Part shown: in pieces, positions 54,223 through 62,732 of the stretch
Position numbering within the stretch: the stretch's first letter is position 1
Layout of the letters: the number at the start of each line of letters is the position of its first letter
DNA from: Ciceribacter lividus
GTDB taxonomy: Bacteria; Pseudomonadota; Alphaproteobacteria; Rhizobiales; Rhizobiaceae
Assembly: GCF_003337715.1 (NCBI RefSeq)
Contig: NZ_QPIX01000001.1
Coordinates: 124,001-188,000, forward strand
Length of the DNA stretch: 64,000 bases
Direction of reading: 5' to 3'
The notes under the pieces: generated by a model
What the model was told of the DNA's origin: nothing
The model's input: only the letters and a program-made list of their open reading frames with translations
The model's database searches: none
Position numbers and translations under genes: made by a program

Positions 54223-54915
54223 GAGATCGGAATCCTCCTGCCCGACGATCTTCATGGGAACCAGGCCCTTCTCGAATTCGAGGCCTGCGATGTCGATCGC
54301 GTTCCCGCGTGCGTGTTCCGAGATCTTTCCCGTGTCGGCACTGTTGCGCTTGCGGCAGACATAACCTGAGGCCTGGTGCACGACCTCGAGCCTGCCCATG
54401 TCCGGCAGGCCGAGGCGCGCCGCGGGCGCGATGAGATCGCGGGTCATGCGGGCGAGTTGCAGCAGCGTCTCGCAGCGCGCCGTCGCCTCGGGTTCGATCG
54501 CGACGTCGGCCGAGAGCCGCGTCATCGCGATCGGCTTGTCGATGCCGCAGCCCTCGCCGTCGTCGATGCGCGGGAGTAGCTTGAACGCCGCGCCGAGTTC
54601 CTTCAGTTCGGCCGTGCAGGCATCGAATGTCGCCTGGTCTTCGGTTTCGATCGGTGGCGGCGGAGGGGCGGGTACGGTCGGCGCTGCCGGTTCCTCTTTC
54701 TTCTCCGGTTCCGGTGCCGCCGGCTCTTGCCTTTCCTCCGGCTTTTCAGCGGGTAGGGGAGGCCCTGCGGCGGGGGCTTGGTCGGCCTGAGGCGGTTTCG
54801 GCAGGGGGAGCGGAGGATTGTCCGGCGCAGCCATGGCGGTGGCGGCGGCGAGTGCTGCCGCCAGCAGAAGAAGTCTCAGCAACCGTCCTGTCTCCGTTGT
54901 AGGGCCTGTCGACAA
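54079..54915 (-). CDS. Extensin-family periplasmic protein
   Basis: 278 aa. Signal/TM segment at residues ~11-29 (LLRLLLLAAALAAATAMAAP), then a Pro/Glu/Lys-rich linker (residues ~30-90), then the extensin-like C-terminal domain with CGIDKPIAMTRLSADVAIEP, ISEHARGNAIDIAGLEFEKG (conserved His/Asp, D-Ala-D-Ala-peptidase-like fold) and HEDHMHLDVMKRTGGYRYCR. Probably acts on cell-wall peptides. Its last ~146 bp occur twice more to the left (copies A and B). The stop is followed by the accessory islets. Confidence 0.87.
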   Translation of the reverse strand: MSTGPTTETGRLLRLLLLAAALAAATAMAAPDNPPLPLPKPPQADQAPAAGPPLPAEKPEERQEPAAPEPEKKEEPAAPTVPAPPPPPIETEDQATFDACTAELKELGAAFKLLPRIDDGEGCGIDKPIAMTRLSADVAIEPEATARCETLLQLARMTRDLIAPAARLGLPDMGRLEVVHQASGYVCRKRNSADTGKISEHARGNAIDIAGLEFEKGLVPMKIVGQEDSDLAAAFQRALNAAACLYFTTVLSPGSDGTHEDHMHLDVMKRTGGYRYCR

Positions 54916-54972
54916 CGGCCTAGCGCGTATTTGGTTTCATCGATAGCCGGAAATACAGTCCTCCAAGCCCTC

Positions 54973-55001
54973 TTGCGCGGCCGCCGGCTTGACGGTATGA
55001 G
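54973..55001 (+). promoter_or_regulatory. Probable promoter of the trp leader
   Basis: TTGCGC (54973-54978) and TATGAG (54996-55001) are spaced 17 bp and would place transcription start at about 55008-55009, i.e. at the A of the leader ATG. This would make the leader mRNA leaderless, as reported for the S. meliloti trpL transcript. Confidence 0.6.
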
Positions 55002-55008
55002 TTTCGTC

Positions 55009-55053
55009 ATGACGACGTTTTTGAACATCGGTAACTGGTGGTGGGCTCGCTAA
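55009..55053 (+). CDS. trpL: trp leader peptide
   Basis: A 14-codon frame reading MTTFLNIGNWWWAR, ending with three Trp codons before Ala-Arg-stop. The S. meliloti leader peptide is also 14 aa and ends in WWWAR. Ribosome stalling at the Trp codons when Trp-tRNA is low would favour antitermination. An in-frame ATG at 54997 would give 18 aa but is not favoured because the predicted transcript starts near 55009. In S. meliloti the peptide and the terminated leader RNA also act in trans; whether this holds here is inference. Confidence 0.85.
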   Translation: MTTFLNIGNWWWAR

Positions 55054-55094
55054 CGCGGCCTTGACCAGTCATGTCCTAAAGACAAGTGACCCAA

Positions 55095-55126
55095 AGCCGC
55101 CCGGAAAACCTGAGGCGGCTTTTTTG
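55095..55126 (+). terminator. trp attenuator terminator
   Basis: AGCCGCC (55095-55101) and GGCGGCT (55114-55120) form a 7-bp stem followed by TTTTTG. It lies between trpL and trpE(G) and should be formed when the ribosome finishes the leader peptide under Trp sufficiency. Confidence 0.85.
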
Positions 55127-55175
55127 TATTCAGGCGCCTCCATCCGGGCCTTGAACGACGGAGTGAAGAGAGAGC

Positions 55176-57365
55176 ATGACGACGATCATTCGGGATGATG
55201 GCGGGGAGACCTATACCACCCGCGGCGGTATCAAGGTGACGCGCTCGCGCCGGGCGGCGCTCTATGCCGATGCCATCAACGGCTACATCGACAGGCTCGA
55301 CGAGCGCCGCGGTGCGGTCTTCTCCTCCAACTACGAATATCCGGGCCGCTATACGCGCTGGGACACGGCGATCGTCGATCCGCCGCTCGGCATTTCCTGC
55401 TTCGGCCGCAAGATGTGGATCGAGGCCTACAACGAGCGCGGCGAGGTGCTGCTCTCCTTCATCACCGCAAGGCTGCGGACGGTCGCGGAAATCGCGCTCG
55501 GCGCCTCGACGGCGCGCCGTCTCGATCTTTCGGTCAACGAGCCCGACCGCATCTTCACCGAAGAGGAACGCTCGAAGATCCCGACGGTCTTCACCGTGCT
55601 CCGTGCGATCACCGATCTCTTCCATTCCGAAGCCGACAGCTCGATCGGCCTTTTCGGCGCCTTCGGCTACGATCTCGCCTTCCAGTTCGATGCGATCAAG
55701 CTGTCGCTCGAACGTCCGGAAGACCAGCGCGACATGGTGCTCTTCCTGCCGGACGAGATCCTCGTCGTCGACCACTACTCCGCCAAGGCCTGGATCGACC
55801 GCTATGATTTCGAGAAGGACGGCGTGACGACCGAGGGCAAGGCGGATGCGATCGCGCCGGAACCGTTCAAGGCGACCGACACGATCCCGCCGCGCGGCGA
55901 CCATCGTCCGGGCGAATATGCCGAACTCGTGGTCAAGGCCAAGGAGAGCTTCCGCCGCGGCGACCTCTTCGAGGTGGTGCCGGGCCAGAAGTTCATGGAG
56001 CGCTGTGAGTCGAAGCCGTCGGAAATCTCCAAGCGGCTGAAGGAGATCAATCCGTCTCCCTATTCCTTCTTCATCAATCTCGGAAACCAGGAATATCTGG
56101 TCGGGGCCTCGCCGGAAATGTTCGTGCGCGTGTCCGGCCGGCGCATCGAGACCTGCCCGATCTCGGGCACGATCAAGCGCGGCGCCGACCCGATCGCCGA
56201 CAGCGAGCAGATCCTGAAGCTTTTGAATTCCAAGAAGGACGAGAGCGAGCTCACCATGTGCTCGGACGTCGACCGCAACGACAAGTCCCGCGTCTGCGAG
56301 CCGGGCTCGGTCAAGGTCATCGGCCGCCGCCAGATCGAGATGTATTCGCGCCTCATCCACACCGTCGACCACATCGAGGGGCGGCTCCGCGACGGCATGG
56401 ACGCCTTCGACGGCTTCCTCTCCCATGCCTGGGCGGTGACGGTGACGGGTGCGCCGAAACTCTGGGCGATGCGCTTCATCGAGGCGCATGAGAAGAGCCC
56501 GCGCGCCTGGTATGGCGGGGCGGTCGGCATGGTCGGCTTCAACGGCGACATGAACACCGGCTTGACGCTCCGGACCGTGCGGATCAAGGATGGGATCGCC
56601 GAGGTGCGCGCCGGCGCGACGCTGCTCAACGATTCCATGCCGGAAGAGGAAGAGGCCGAAACCGAACTGAAGGCATCCGCCATGATTTCTGCCATTCGCG
56701 ATGCGAAATCCGGAAACGACGAAAAGTCGAAGCGCGGTGTCGCCGCCGTCGGCAAGGGCGTGAACATCCTGCTCGTCGATCACGAGGACAGCTTCGTCCA
56801 TACGCTCGCAAACTATTTCCGCCAGACCGGCGCCACCGTGACGACCGTGCGCACGCCGGTCGCCGACGAGGTCTTCGACCGCCTCAAGCCGGACCTCGTG
56901 GTGCTTTCGCCCGGCCCCGGTACCCCGAAGGACTTCGACTGCAAGGCGACGATCAAGAAGGCGCGGGCGCGGCAATTGCCGATCTTCGGCGTCTGCCTCG
57001 GGCTGCAGGCGCTTGCCGAAGCCTATGGCGGCGAGCTGCGCCAGCTCGCGATCCCGATGCACGGCAAGCCCTCGCGCATCCGCGTTCTCGAACCCGGCAT
57101 CGTCTTCTCCGGCCTTGCCAAGGAAGTGACGGTCGGCCGCTACCACTCGATCTTCGCCGATCCCGCGACGCTCGACCGCGACTTCATGATCACGGCGGAG
57201 AGCGAGGACGGCACGATCATGGGCATCGAGCACACCAAGGAGCCGGTCGCGGCGGTGCAGTTCCACCCCGAATCGATCATGACGCTCGGGCAGGACGCCG
57301 GCATGCGGATGATCGAGAACGTGGTTGCGCATCTCGCACGGCGTGCGAAGGAAAAGGCGGCGTGA
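55176..57365 (+). CDS. trpE(G): Fused anthranilate synthase TrpE(G)
   Basis: 729 aa single-chain anthranilate synthase making anthranilate from chorismate and glutamine. The first ~500 residues are the chorismate-binding TrpE part ([40 protein letters not shown]). From about residue 527 there is a class I glutamine amidotransferase: [20 protein letters not shown], nucleophile Cys in [16 protein letters not shown], and catalytic HPE in AVQFHPESI. The fusion is characteristic of Rhizobiaceae and a few others. Controlled by the trpL attenuator. Confidence 0.97.
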   Translation: MTTIIRDDGGETYTTRGGIKVTRSRRAALYADAINGYIDRLDERRGAVFSSNYEYPGRYTRWDTAIVDPPLGISCFGRKMWIEAYNERGEVLLSFITARLRTVAEIALGASTARRLDLSVNEPDRIFTEEERSKIPTVFTVLRAITDLFHSEADSSIGLFGAFGYDLAFQFDAIKLSLERPEDQRDMVLFLPDEILVVDHYSAKAWIDRYDFEKDGVTTEGKADAIAPEPFKATDTIPPRGDHRPGEYAELVVKAKESFRRGDLFEVVPGQKFMERCESKPSEISKRLKEINPSPYSFFINLGNQEYLVGASPEMFVRVSGRRIETCPISGTIKRGADPIADSEQILKLLNSKKDESELTMCSDVDRNDKSRVCEPGSVKVIGRRQIEMYSRLIHTVDHIEGRLRDGMDAFDGFLSHAWAVTVTGAPKLWAMRFIEAHEKSPRAWYGGAVGMVGFNGDMNTGLTLRTVRIKDGIAEVRAGATLLNDSMPEEEEAETELKASAMISAIRDAKSGNDEKSKRGVAAVGKGVNILLVDHEDSFVHTLANYFRQTGATVTTVRTPVADEVFDRLKPDLVVLSPGPGTPKDFDCKATIKKARARQLPIFGVCLGLQALAEAYGGELRQLAIPMHGKPSRIRVLEPGIVFSGLAKEVTVGRYHSIFADPATLDRDFMITAESEDGTIMGIEHTKEPVAAVQFHPESIMTLGQDAGMRMIENVVAHLARRAKEKAA

Positions 57366-57416
57366 CGACGGCGAACGCTTGACCCCGTACCGCCATTTGT
57401 CATAGGGACCTGATTG

Positions 57417-57447
57417 CGAAACCGTCCACCGTCCGTGGGCGGTTTCG
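57417..57447 (+). terminator. Hairpin after trpE(G)
   Basis: CGAAACCGTCCAC pairs with GTGGGCGGTTTCG (13 bp, one wobble) around a 5-nt loop, about 50 bp after the stop, followed by TCGTCGTTG. A likely terminator although the T-run is weak. Confidence 0.65.
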
Positions 57448-57501
57448 TCGTTGTGGAACTAGCGAATGCAATTCGCTTGCAAGTGCAGGGGCGGCAGGAA
57501 G

Positions 57502-58404
57502 ATGACGACAGCGAGCAACGGTCTGGTAAGGCGCCTGGCCTTCTGGGGCATTCCCCTTTCGATCGGGGTGATGGGGCTGAAGCTCGTCGCCTGGAAGGTG
57601 ACGGGGTCGGTGGCGCTGCTCTCAGACGGGCTGGAATCGACGGTCAACGTGGTGGCGGCGGTCGTCGCATTCTTCGTCATCCGCTACGCCCAGAAGCCGG
57701 CGGATTCGAGCCATCCGTACGGTCACCACAAGGCGGAGTATTTCTCCGCGGTCCTCGAAGGCGTGCTGATCGTCGTCGCGGCACTGCTGATCCTTCAGGA
57801 AGCGGTCGGTGCTCTCCCCAATCCGAAGCTTCTCGACGCACCGGTGCTCGGTCTTGCCATCAACTCGCTCGCGGCCGTCATCAACTGCGTGTGGGCCTTG
57901 ACACTCATTCGTGTCGGCAAGACGCATCGTTCCCCGGCGTTGCAGGCCGACGGCCACCACGTGCTCTCCGACGTGGTGACGTCGGGCGGCGTGCTGATCG
58001 GCCTTGTGCTTGCCATAGTCACCGGCTACGCGATCCTCGACCCGTTGCTCGCCATCCTCGTCGCGCTCAACATCATCTTCCAGGGCTGGAAGGTGATCTC
58101 GCATTCCGTTGCCGGCCTCATGGACCAGGCGGTCACGCCGGAGGAGGAAGAGGCGATCAAGCAGACGATCAAGGAGAATTCCGAAGGCTCGCTCGGGGTG
58201 CATTATCTTCGGTCACGTCGAGCCGGTGCCGCCACCTTCGTCGCCTTCGACCTGGTGGTACCGTCCAGGATGACCGTGGGGGATGCCCATGTGATCTGCG
58301 ACCGGCTGGAAATGGCCTTGCACAAGGCACTGCCCGGCACCCGCGTCACGATCCATGTCGAGCCGGAGAACGAAATGGCGCACGGCAACGGCGTCGAAAT
58401 CTGA
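57502..58404 (+). CDS. Cation diffusion facilitator (CDF) metal exporter
   Basis: 300 aa. Six hydrophobic segments in the first ~210 residues, with CDF metal-site patterns: LLSDGLESTVNVVAAVVAFF in TM2, HPYGHHKAEYFSAVLEG (loop to TM3), and ADGHHVLSDVVTSGGVLIGL in TM5 (HxxxD). A cytoplasmic C-terminal domain (MDQAVTPEEEEAIKQTI onward) follows. It exports Zn2+, Mn2+ or Fe2+ by proton exchange; the metal is not fixed by the motifs alone. ATG 57502 with GGCAGGAAG. Ends 10 bp before queF. Confidence 0.9.
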   Translation: MTTASNGLVRRLAFWGIPLSIGVMGLKLVAWKVTGSVALLSDGLESTVNVVAAVVAFFVIRYAQKPADSSHPYGHHKAEYFSAVLEGVLIVVAALLILQEAVGALPNPKLLDAPVLGLAINSLAAVINCVWALTLIRVGKTHRSPALQADGHHVLSDVVTSGGVLIGLVLAIVTGYAILDPLLAILVALNIIFQGWKVISHSVAGLMDQAVTPEEEEAIKQTIKENSEGSLGVHYLRSRRAGAATFVAFDLVVPSRMTVGDAHVICDRLEMALHKALPGTRVTIHVEPENEMAHGNGVEI

Positions 58405-58413
58405 AGGAGTTTC

Positions 58414-58881
58414 ATGATGAGCAAGACCGACGTTTCCGGGTTGACGCAGCTCGGTCAGTCCGTCGAGGCGCCCACGACCCCCGAATCCGCGGTCCTCGAA
58501 CGCGTGCCGAACGGCAATGCCGGGACCGACTACGTCGTCCGCTTCACCGCGCCCGAATTCACGTCTCTCTGCCCGATGACGGGCCAGCCGGACTTCGCGC
58601 ACATCGTCATCGACTACATTCCCGGCGACTGGCTGGTGGAATCGAAATCGCTGAAGCTCTTCCTCTTTTCCTTCCGCAACCACGGTGCCTTCCACGAGGA
58701 TTGCTCGGTCTATATCGCCAAGCGGCTGGTCGACCTCCTGCAGCCGAAATGGCTCCGGATCGGCGCCTACTGGTATCCGCGCGGCGGCATTCCGATCGAC
58801 GTGTTCTGGCAGACGGGCGAGGTGCCCGCCGGCGTGTGGCTTCCCGACCAGGGCGTTCCGACCTATCGCGGCCGCGGCTGA
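58414..58881 (+). CDS. queF: NADPH-dependent preQ0 reductase QueF
   Basis: 155 aa, converts 7-cyano-7-deazaguanine to preQ1 in queuosine biosynthesis. Single-domain QueF: active-site Cys in [15 protein letters not shown], and the NADPH/QueF motif [26 protein letters not shown] precedes ATG 58414; the Met at 58417 is equally possible. Follows the CDF gene closely, probably in one transcript. No preQ1 riboswitch is recognisable upstream. Confidence 0.95.
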   Translation: MMSKTDVSGLTQLGQSVEAPTTPESAVLERVPNGNAGTDYVVRFTAPEFTSLCPMTGQPDFAHIVIDYIPGDWLVESKSLKLFLFSFRNHGAFHEDCSVYIAKRLVDLLQPKWLRIGAYWYPRGGIPIDVFWQTGEVPAGVWLPDQGVPTYRGRG

Positions 58882-58964
58882 ATCGTGTGCACCGGCCGGC
58901 TGCCGCGGAAAGGGCGGCCGGCCGTCGAAGATCGAGGAATAGCCCTCCCAGGATTGGCACAAAT

Positions 58965-58990
58965 GAAAACGGCGGGCCTGGTGCCCGCCG
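58965..58990 (-). terminator. Terminator of hupE
   Basis: CGGCGGGC and GCCCGCCG form an 8-bp stem with a 5-nt loop; on the reverse strand it is followed by GTTTTCATTT. About 25 bp after the hupE stop; also lies beyond the convergent queF. Confidence 0.75.
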
Positions 58991-59015
58991 TCCTGGTTTT
59001 GGGGATGCTCTCGGA

Positions 59016-59588
59016 TCAGCCGAAGACGAGGGCCGCGCCGCCGAGTGCGGTCGCAGCGCCGAGAAGGCGAGTGGTGATCGTTCCCATGCGGGACAGCGAG
59101 ATGCCGAGGCCGACGCCCGCCGCATGCAGGAGCGCGGTGGAGACGAGGAAGCCGAGGCCGAACTGCACGGCGCCGGCGGCACCGAGTTCGCCGCCATGGG
59201 CATGGCCGTGGAAGAGGGCGAAGAGGCCGACGATCGCCGCCGAGACCGCGGTCGGAAGACGGACGGCGGTTGCGATCAGCAGGCCGAGGCCGATGACGGA
59301 GGCCAGCACGGCCGGCTCGACGAAGGGCAGGCCGATGCCGGAGACCGCAAGCAGGAAGCCGACGGCCATGGTGGTCACGAAAGCTGCGGGAACGGCGAAG
59401 AGCGCACGGCCGCCGATCTGCGAGGCCCAGAGGCCGACGGCCACCATGGCGAGCACGTGGTCGGCACCGCTCAGGGGATGCGACACGCCGGCCATCATCG
59501 AGCCGTGCTCGGTCGGATCGAGGTGGGCGAAGGCCGGGGCCGTGGCAGCGGCGATGAAGGCGGCAGAAAGTGAAAGTCGTTTGAACAT
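59016..59588 (-). CDS. hupE: HupE/UreJ-family metal transporter
   Basis: 190 aa. Cleavable signal (MFKRLSLSAAFIAAATAPAF, then AHLDPTEHG) and six TM segments. The family HxxxxxD motif is GVSHPLSGADHVLAMVAVG, and FALFHGHAHGGEL supplies further His residues. HupE/UreJ proteins mediate nickel or cobalt uptake for hydrogenase, urease or B12. No hydrogenase, urease or cobalamin genes are in the window, so the metal is not determined. Confidence 0.9.
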   Translation of the reverse strand: MFKRLSLSAAFIAAATAPAFAHLDPTEHGSMMAGVSHPLSGADHVLAMVAVGLWASQIGGRALFAVPAAFVTTMAVGFLLAVSGIGLPFVEPAVLASVIGLGLLIATAVRLPTAVSAAIVGLFALFHGHAHGGELGAAGAVQFGLGFLVSTALLHAAGVGLGISLSRMGTITTRLLGAATALGGAALVFG

Positions 59589-59739
59589 CTCTTGTCCCTC
59601 GGTTTGGTCGACACGGCGCCCGGAAATCGGTCACGCCTGCCCTCGAAGCTATAGGCCATCCGAACGCGTGACGTAAGCCGGTCAGCCCGGTTCGGCAGCA
59701 ATTTTCGCACCGGTAACAAATACGCACAGCGAAATGAAC

Positions 59740-59768
59740 GATCCCGGAGCCTTTGCGGCGCCGGGATC
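59740..59768 (-). terminator. Hairpin after the lipoprotein gene
   Basis: GATCCCGG and CCGGGATC form a perfect 8-bp stem with a 13-nt loop; reverse-strand continuation is GTTCATTTCGC. About 50 bp after the lipoprotein stop. Confidence 0.6.
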
Positions 59769-59819
59769 GGCAATTGCGACATTGGGCGCGGGACGGCGCG
59801 GTGGCGGAAGAAGCTCGCC

Positions 59820-60332
59820 TTACTTCTGGGCGTCGAGAACTTCGGCACAACGCGACAGGCTGAAGCCTTCGCCGGTCGTGTCGTTGCTCGCCCGAATCGC
59901 GCGAATGCGATCGGTCGCGTCGACGGTGATCTGCACCTCGCAGAAGAGTTCCTCGACACGGGCGGGAGAAATCATCTGCGGCTGCTGCGGCACGTAGACG
60001 CCCATGCTGCTCGTCGTCGTCTTGGTGACGGTGACGCCCGGCTCCTTTTCGCGGCTGGTCGTCTTGGTGACGGTCTTGCCGTAGACCGGCTGCTCGGCCG
60101 GTGTGGAATATTGCGCGGGGATGTACTGCGTCTTTTCCCCGCCACGCCATGTATAGATGGTGTTACCGCTGGCGGTGCGGAATTCCGAGACCGGCGGCCC
60201 GTAGCGGGAGAAGAAGAGTTCGGACGGCTGCCCGATCCAGCGCGACTGGATGACGGTGTTGGCTTCTTCCGTGGTCGTGCAGCTCACGAGTGCTGCAGCC
60301 ACAAGCGCCAGTGCGGCGAGACGGATCTTCAT
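59820..60332 (-). CDS. Hypothetical lipoprotein
   Basis: 170 aa. Lipobox at LVSC in MKIRLAALALVAAALVSCTT, so an acylated Cys at about residue 18. The mature part has WIGQPSELFFSRYGPPVSEF and TIYTWRGGEKTQYIP, a pattern seen in small outer-membrane-assembly-like lipoproteins. A Thr/Lys-rich middle (TVTKTTSREKEPGVTVTKTT) is a near-duplication. Two Cys in the C-terminal region could form a disulfide. Function unknown. Confidence 0.75.
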   Translation of the reverse strand: MKIRLAALALVAAALVSCTTTEEANTVIQSRWIGQPSELFFSRYGPPVSEFRTASGNTIYTWRGGEKTQYIPAQYSTPAEQPVYGKTVTKTTSREKEPGVTVTKTTTSSMGVYVPQQPQMISPARVEELFCEVQITVDATDRIRAIRASNDTTGEGFSLSRCAEVLDAQK

Positions 60333-60621
60333 GTCGGATACCCCTGTCGTTTCCCAGCCATCCGGCAGACCGTTCCCCTCGCAAGCGCGGTCGCGGGGTC
60401 CTCTCGATCTGTCGGCTTGTAGCGGCGACGTTAGTTCGCCGGCAAAAGGCGAGACAACAGGACACGTCCGGTCCGCCCAAAAATGGGCGGCATAACCCCC
60501 GGAAAACCGATGGACGGCGGCTTTTCACGGCTCGCCGCTTGCTCCGACGGCAGACGATCCCATATTCGAGATGGTTGCCCCATGTGCCCGGTTGCACGGG
60601 CCTTGCGAAGGAGACGCAAGC

Positions 60622-62085
60622 TTGATTGCCTTTGACAACAGCTATGCCCGCTTGCCCGAGCGCTTCTTCAGGCCGGTCGAGCCCTGCCCGGTCGCCGCAC
60701 CGCGCCTCATCCGTTTCAATGCCTCCCTTGCCGACGAACTCGGCCTTGACCTCGGCGCGTTCGACGACGACGCGCTTGCGCGCCTTTTCAGCGGCAATGC
60801 CCTGCCGGAAGGGGCCGCCCCGGTTGCCATGGCCTATGCCGGCCATCAGTTCGGCAATTTCGTGCCCCAGCTCGGTGATGGTCGGGCGATCCTGCTCGGC
60901 GAAGTGCTCGACCGCCACGGAATTCGCCGCGACATCCAGCTCAAGGGGGCAGGCGAGACACCGTTCTCCCGGCAGGGCGACGGCCGCGCGGCGCTCGGGC
61001 CGGTGCTGCGGGAATATATCGTCTCTGAAGCCATGCACGCGCTCGGCATTCCGACGACACGGGCGCTTGCCGCAGTGCTGACGGGTGAGCCGGTCTACCG
61101 CGAGACGGCTTTGCCGGGGGCGATCCTGACCCGGGTCGCGGCGAGCCATGTCCGCATCGGCACCTTCCAGTATTTCGCCGTTCGGGGCGATATCGACGGC
61201 TTGCGTGCGCTCGCCGGTCATGTGATTGCCCGCCATTATCCTGAGCTTGCGGACTTGCAGGATCCCTATCTTGCGCTTTTCCGGGCGGTGGCGGCCTGCC
61301 AGGCGGCGCTCGTCGCGCGCTGGATGTCGATCGGCTTCATCCACGGCGTCATGAACACCGACAACATGACCGTCTCGGGCGAGACGATCGACTTCGGCCC
61401 GTGTGCGTTCCTCGATGAATACGATCCGCGCAAGGTCTTCTCCTCGATCGACCAACGCGGCCGCTACGCTTACGCCAACCAGCCGGGCATCGCCCAATGG
61501 AATCTGGCCCGGTTTGCCGAGACCTTGCTGCCGTTGATGGGCGGGCGCGAGGACGAGAATGTCGAAGCCGCCAACGAGGCGCTTGCCGAGTTCGGCCGCG
61601 TCTTCCAGGCGCGGTGGCTCGAGGCCTTCCGCGAGAAGCTCGGACTCACCGGCGAAGCTGATGACGATCTGCCGCTCGTCAACGATTTTCTCGCGCTAAT
61701 GCATCGGGGTGAGGCCGATTTCACGCTGACCTTCCGGGCACTCGCCAAGCTCGCCGGCGGCGCGCCGGATGCGCCTCTGCTGGCACACTTCTCTGATGCG
61801 GAGGGCGTCACGAACTGGCTCTCCCGGTGGCGCGCCCGCCTAAGCGCCGATCTGCGGCCGGCCGCGGACCGTCAGGCGGCGATGGAGGCGGTCAATCCGG
61901 CCGTCATTCCGCGCAATCACCATATCGAGGCGGTGATCTCCGCCGGTCTCGCCGGTGATTTCAAACCTTTCGAGCAAATGCTGAAAGCAACGTCGAAGCC
62001 TTACGTCGAGCGGCCGGAATTCGCCGCCTTCATGGAGCCGCCGAAGCCGGAGGAACGGGTCGCGCGGACCTTCTGCGGGACGTGA
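60622..62085 (+). CDS. selO: Protein adenylyltransferase SelO (YdiU/UPF0061)
   Basis: 487 aa from a TTG start at 60622, preceded by AAGGAGA; no ATG in frame gives the family N-terminus (FDNSYARLPERFF). Pseudokinase-fold motifs are HQFGNFVPQLGDGRAILLGE, DIQLKGAGETPFSRQGDGRA, GVMNTDNMTVSGE and DFGPCAFLDEYDPRKVF. SelO transfers AMP to Ser/Thr/Tyr of target proteins, notably redox proteins in oxidative stress. The usual C-terminal selenocysteine/Cys is at position -3 as FCGT. Confidence 0.93.
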   Translation: MIAFDNSYARLPERFFRPVEPCPVAAPRLIRFNASLADELGLDLGAFDDDALARLFSGNALPEGAAPVAMAYAGHQFGNFVPQLGDGRAILLGEVLDRHGIRRDIQLKGAGETPFSRQGDGRAALGPVLREYIVSEAMHALGIPTTRALAAVLTGEPVYRETALPGAILTRVAASHVRIGTFQYFAVRGDIDGLRALAGHVIARHYPELADLQDPYLALFRAVAACQAALVARWMSIGFIHGVMNTDNMTVSGETIDFGPCAFLDEYDPRKVFSSIDQRGRYAYANQPGIAQWNLARFAETLLPLMGGREDENVEAANEALAEFGRVFQARWLEAFREKLGLTGEADDDLPLVNDFLALMHRGEADFTLTFRALAKLAGGAPDAPLLAHFSDAEGVTNWLSRWRARLSADLRPAADRQAAMEAVNPAVIPRNHHIEAVISAGLAGDFKPFEQMLKATSKPYVERPEFAAFMEPPKPEERVARTFCGT

Positions 62086-62091
62086 CCGGCG

Positions 62092-62649
62092 TCAGAATGC
62101 AATCCCGGCAGCCGGGCGAACACTGACGGCGCGGTCGGCGGCATCGAAGCCGTCGAGCGTCGCGTTGTGGTGGGCGATGATCTCATCGTAGGTGAGGGCG
62201 CCGGCATCGGCGGTCATGTGGCCGTCCGCCACCAGCGTGACGTCATAGCCGAGCGAAACCGCGCGCCGCGTCGTCGTGTCGACGCAGAACTGGGTCATGC
62301 AGCCACCGATGACGAGCGTGTCTATGCCTCTCTCGTCGAGCCTTTCCTTCAGGTCGGTTTCGAAGAAGGAATCGCAGGCCTGCTTGTGGACCACGATGTC
62401 GCCCGGCGCCGGCGCGATCTCGGGGCGGATGTCCCAGCCGGGTGTGCCGGCGGCGAGGCGATGGCCGGCCGGGCCGTCGTGCTGGACGAGGACGATGGGG
62501 ATGCCGGCCGCTCTTGCCCTGTCCTTCAGTGTCTTCAGTCGTGAGACGGTTTCGTCGAGGGCGCGGTCCAGGACCGGCTGGCGTTCGGGCGTGCCCTTGC
62601 CGGCCAGGATTGCATTCTGGACATCGATGATCAGCAGCGCCTTCGGCAT
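62092..62649 (-). CDS. Isochorismatase-family cysteine hydrolase
   Basis: 185 aa with the catalytic triad visible: Asp in LIIDVQNAIL, Lys in VVHKQACDSFFET, and nucleophile Cys in VIGGCMTQFCVDTTTR. This subgroup includes N-carbamoylsarcosine amidase-, nicotinamidase- and hydrolase-like enzymes; the substrate is not assignable. Converges with selO with a 6-bp gap. No operon partner. Confidence 0.87.
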   Translation of the reverse strand: MPKALLIIDVQNAILAGKGTPERQPVLDRALDETVSRLKTLKDRARAAGIPIVLVQHDGPAGHRLAAGTPGWDIRPEIAPAPGDIVVHKQACDSFFETDLKERLDERGIDTLVIGGCMTQFCVDTTTRRAVSLGYDVTLVADGHMTADAGALTYDEIIAHHNATLDGFDAADRAVSVRPAAGIAF

Positions 62650-62673
62650 GGTGGCCTTTCCATAAAGAGAAGA

Positions 62674-62697
62674 GGTGAGAGTGCGGACACTCTCACC
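62674..62697 (-). terminator. Terminator of the saccharopine-dehydrogenase-family gene
   Basis: GGTGAGAGTG and CACTCTCACC form a perfect 10-bp stem with a 4-nt loop. On the reverse strand it is followed by TCTTCTCTTTATGG, a T-rich tail. Confidence 0.75.
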
Positions 62698-62732
62698 CCG
62701 TTCGACGATTCGCCAGAGCGAAATGCGGAGAC

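Larger units (their letters stand above)
55009..55126 (+). ncRNA. Attenuated trp leader RNA (rnTrpL-like)
   Basis: If transcription starts at the leader ATG and ends at the attenuator, the product is an RNA of about 118 nt. This matches the size and plan of the S. meliloti small RNA rnTrpL, which is released by attenuation and regulates other mRNAs. Boundaries are inferred from promoter and terminator only. Confidence 0.6.

Noticed and set aside
55050-57332. 760-codon reverse-strand open frame across trpE(G)
   Set aside because: Same reason: antisense to a strong gene, with no domain pattern. It also overlaps the attenuator.
57366-58413. preQ1 riboswitch upstream of queF
   Set aside because: queF follows the CDF gene by 9 bp, and no preQ1-type pseudoknot pattern was recognised upstream of either gene.
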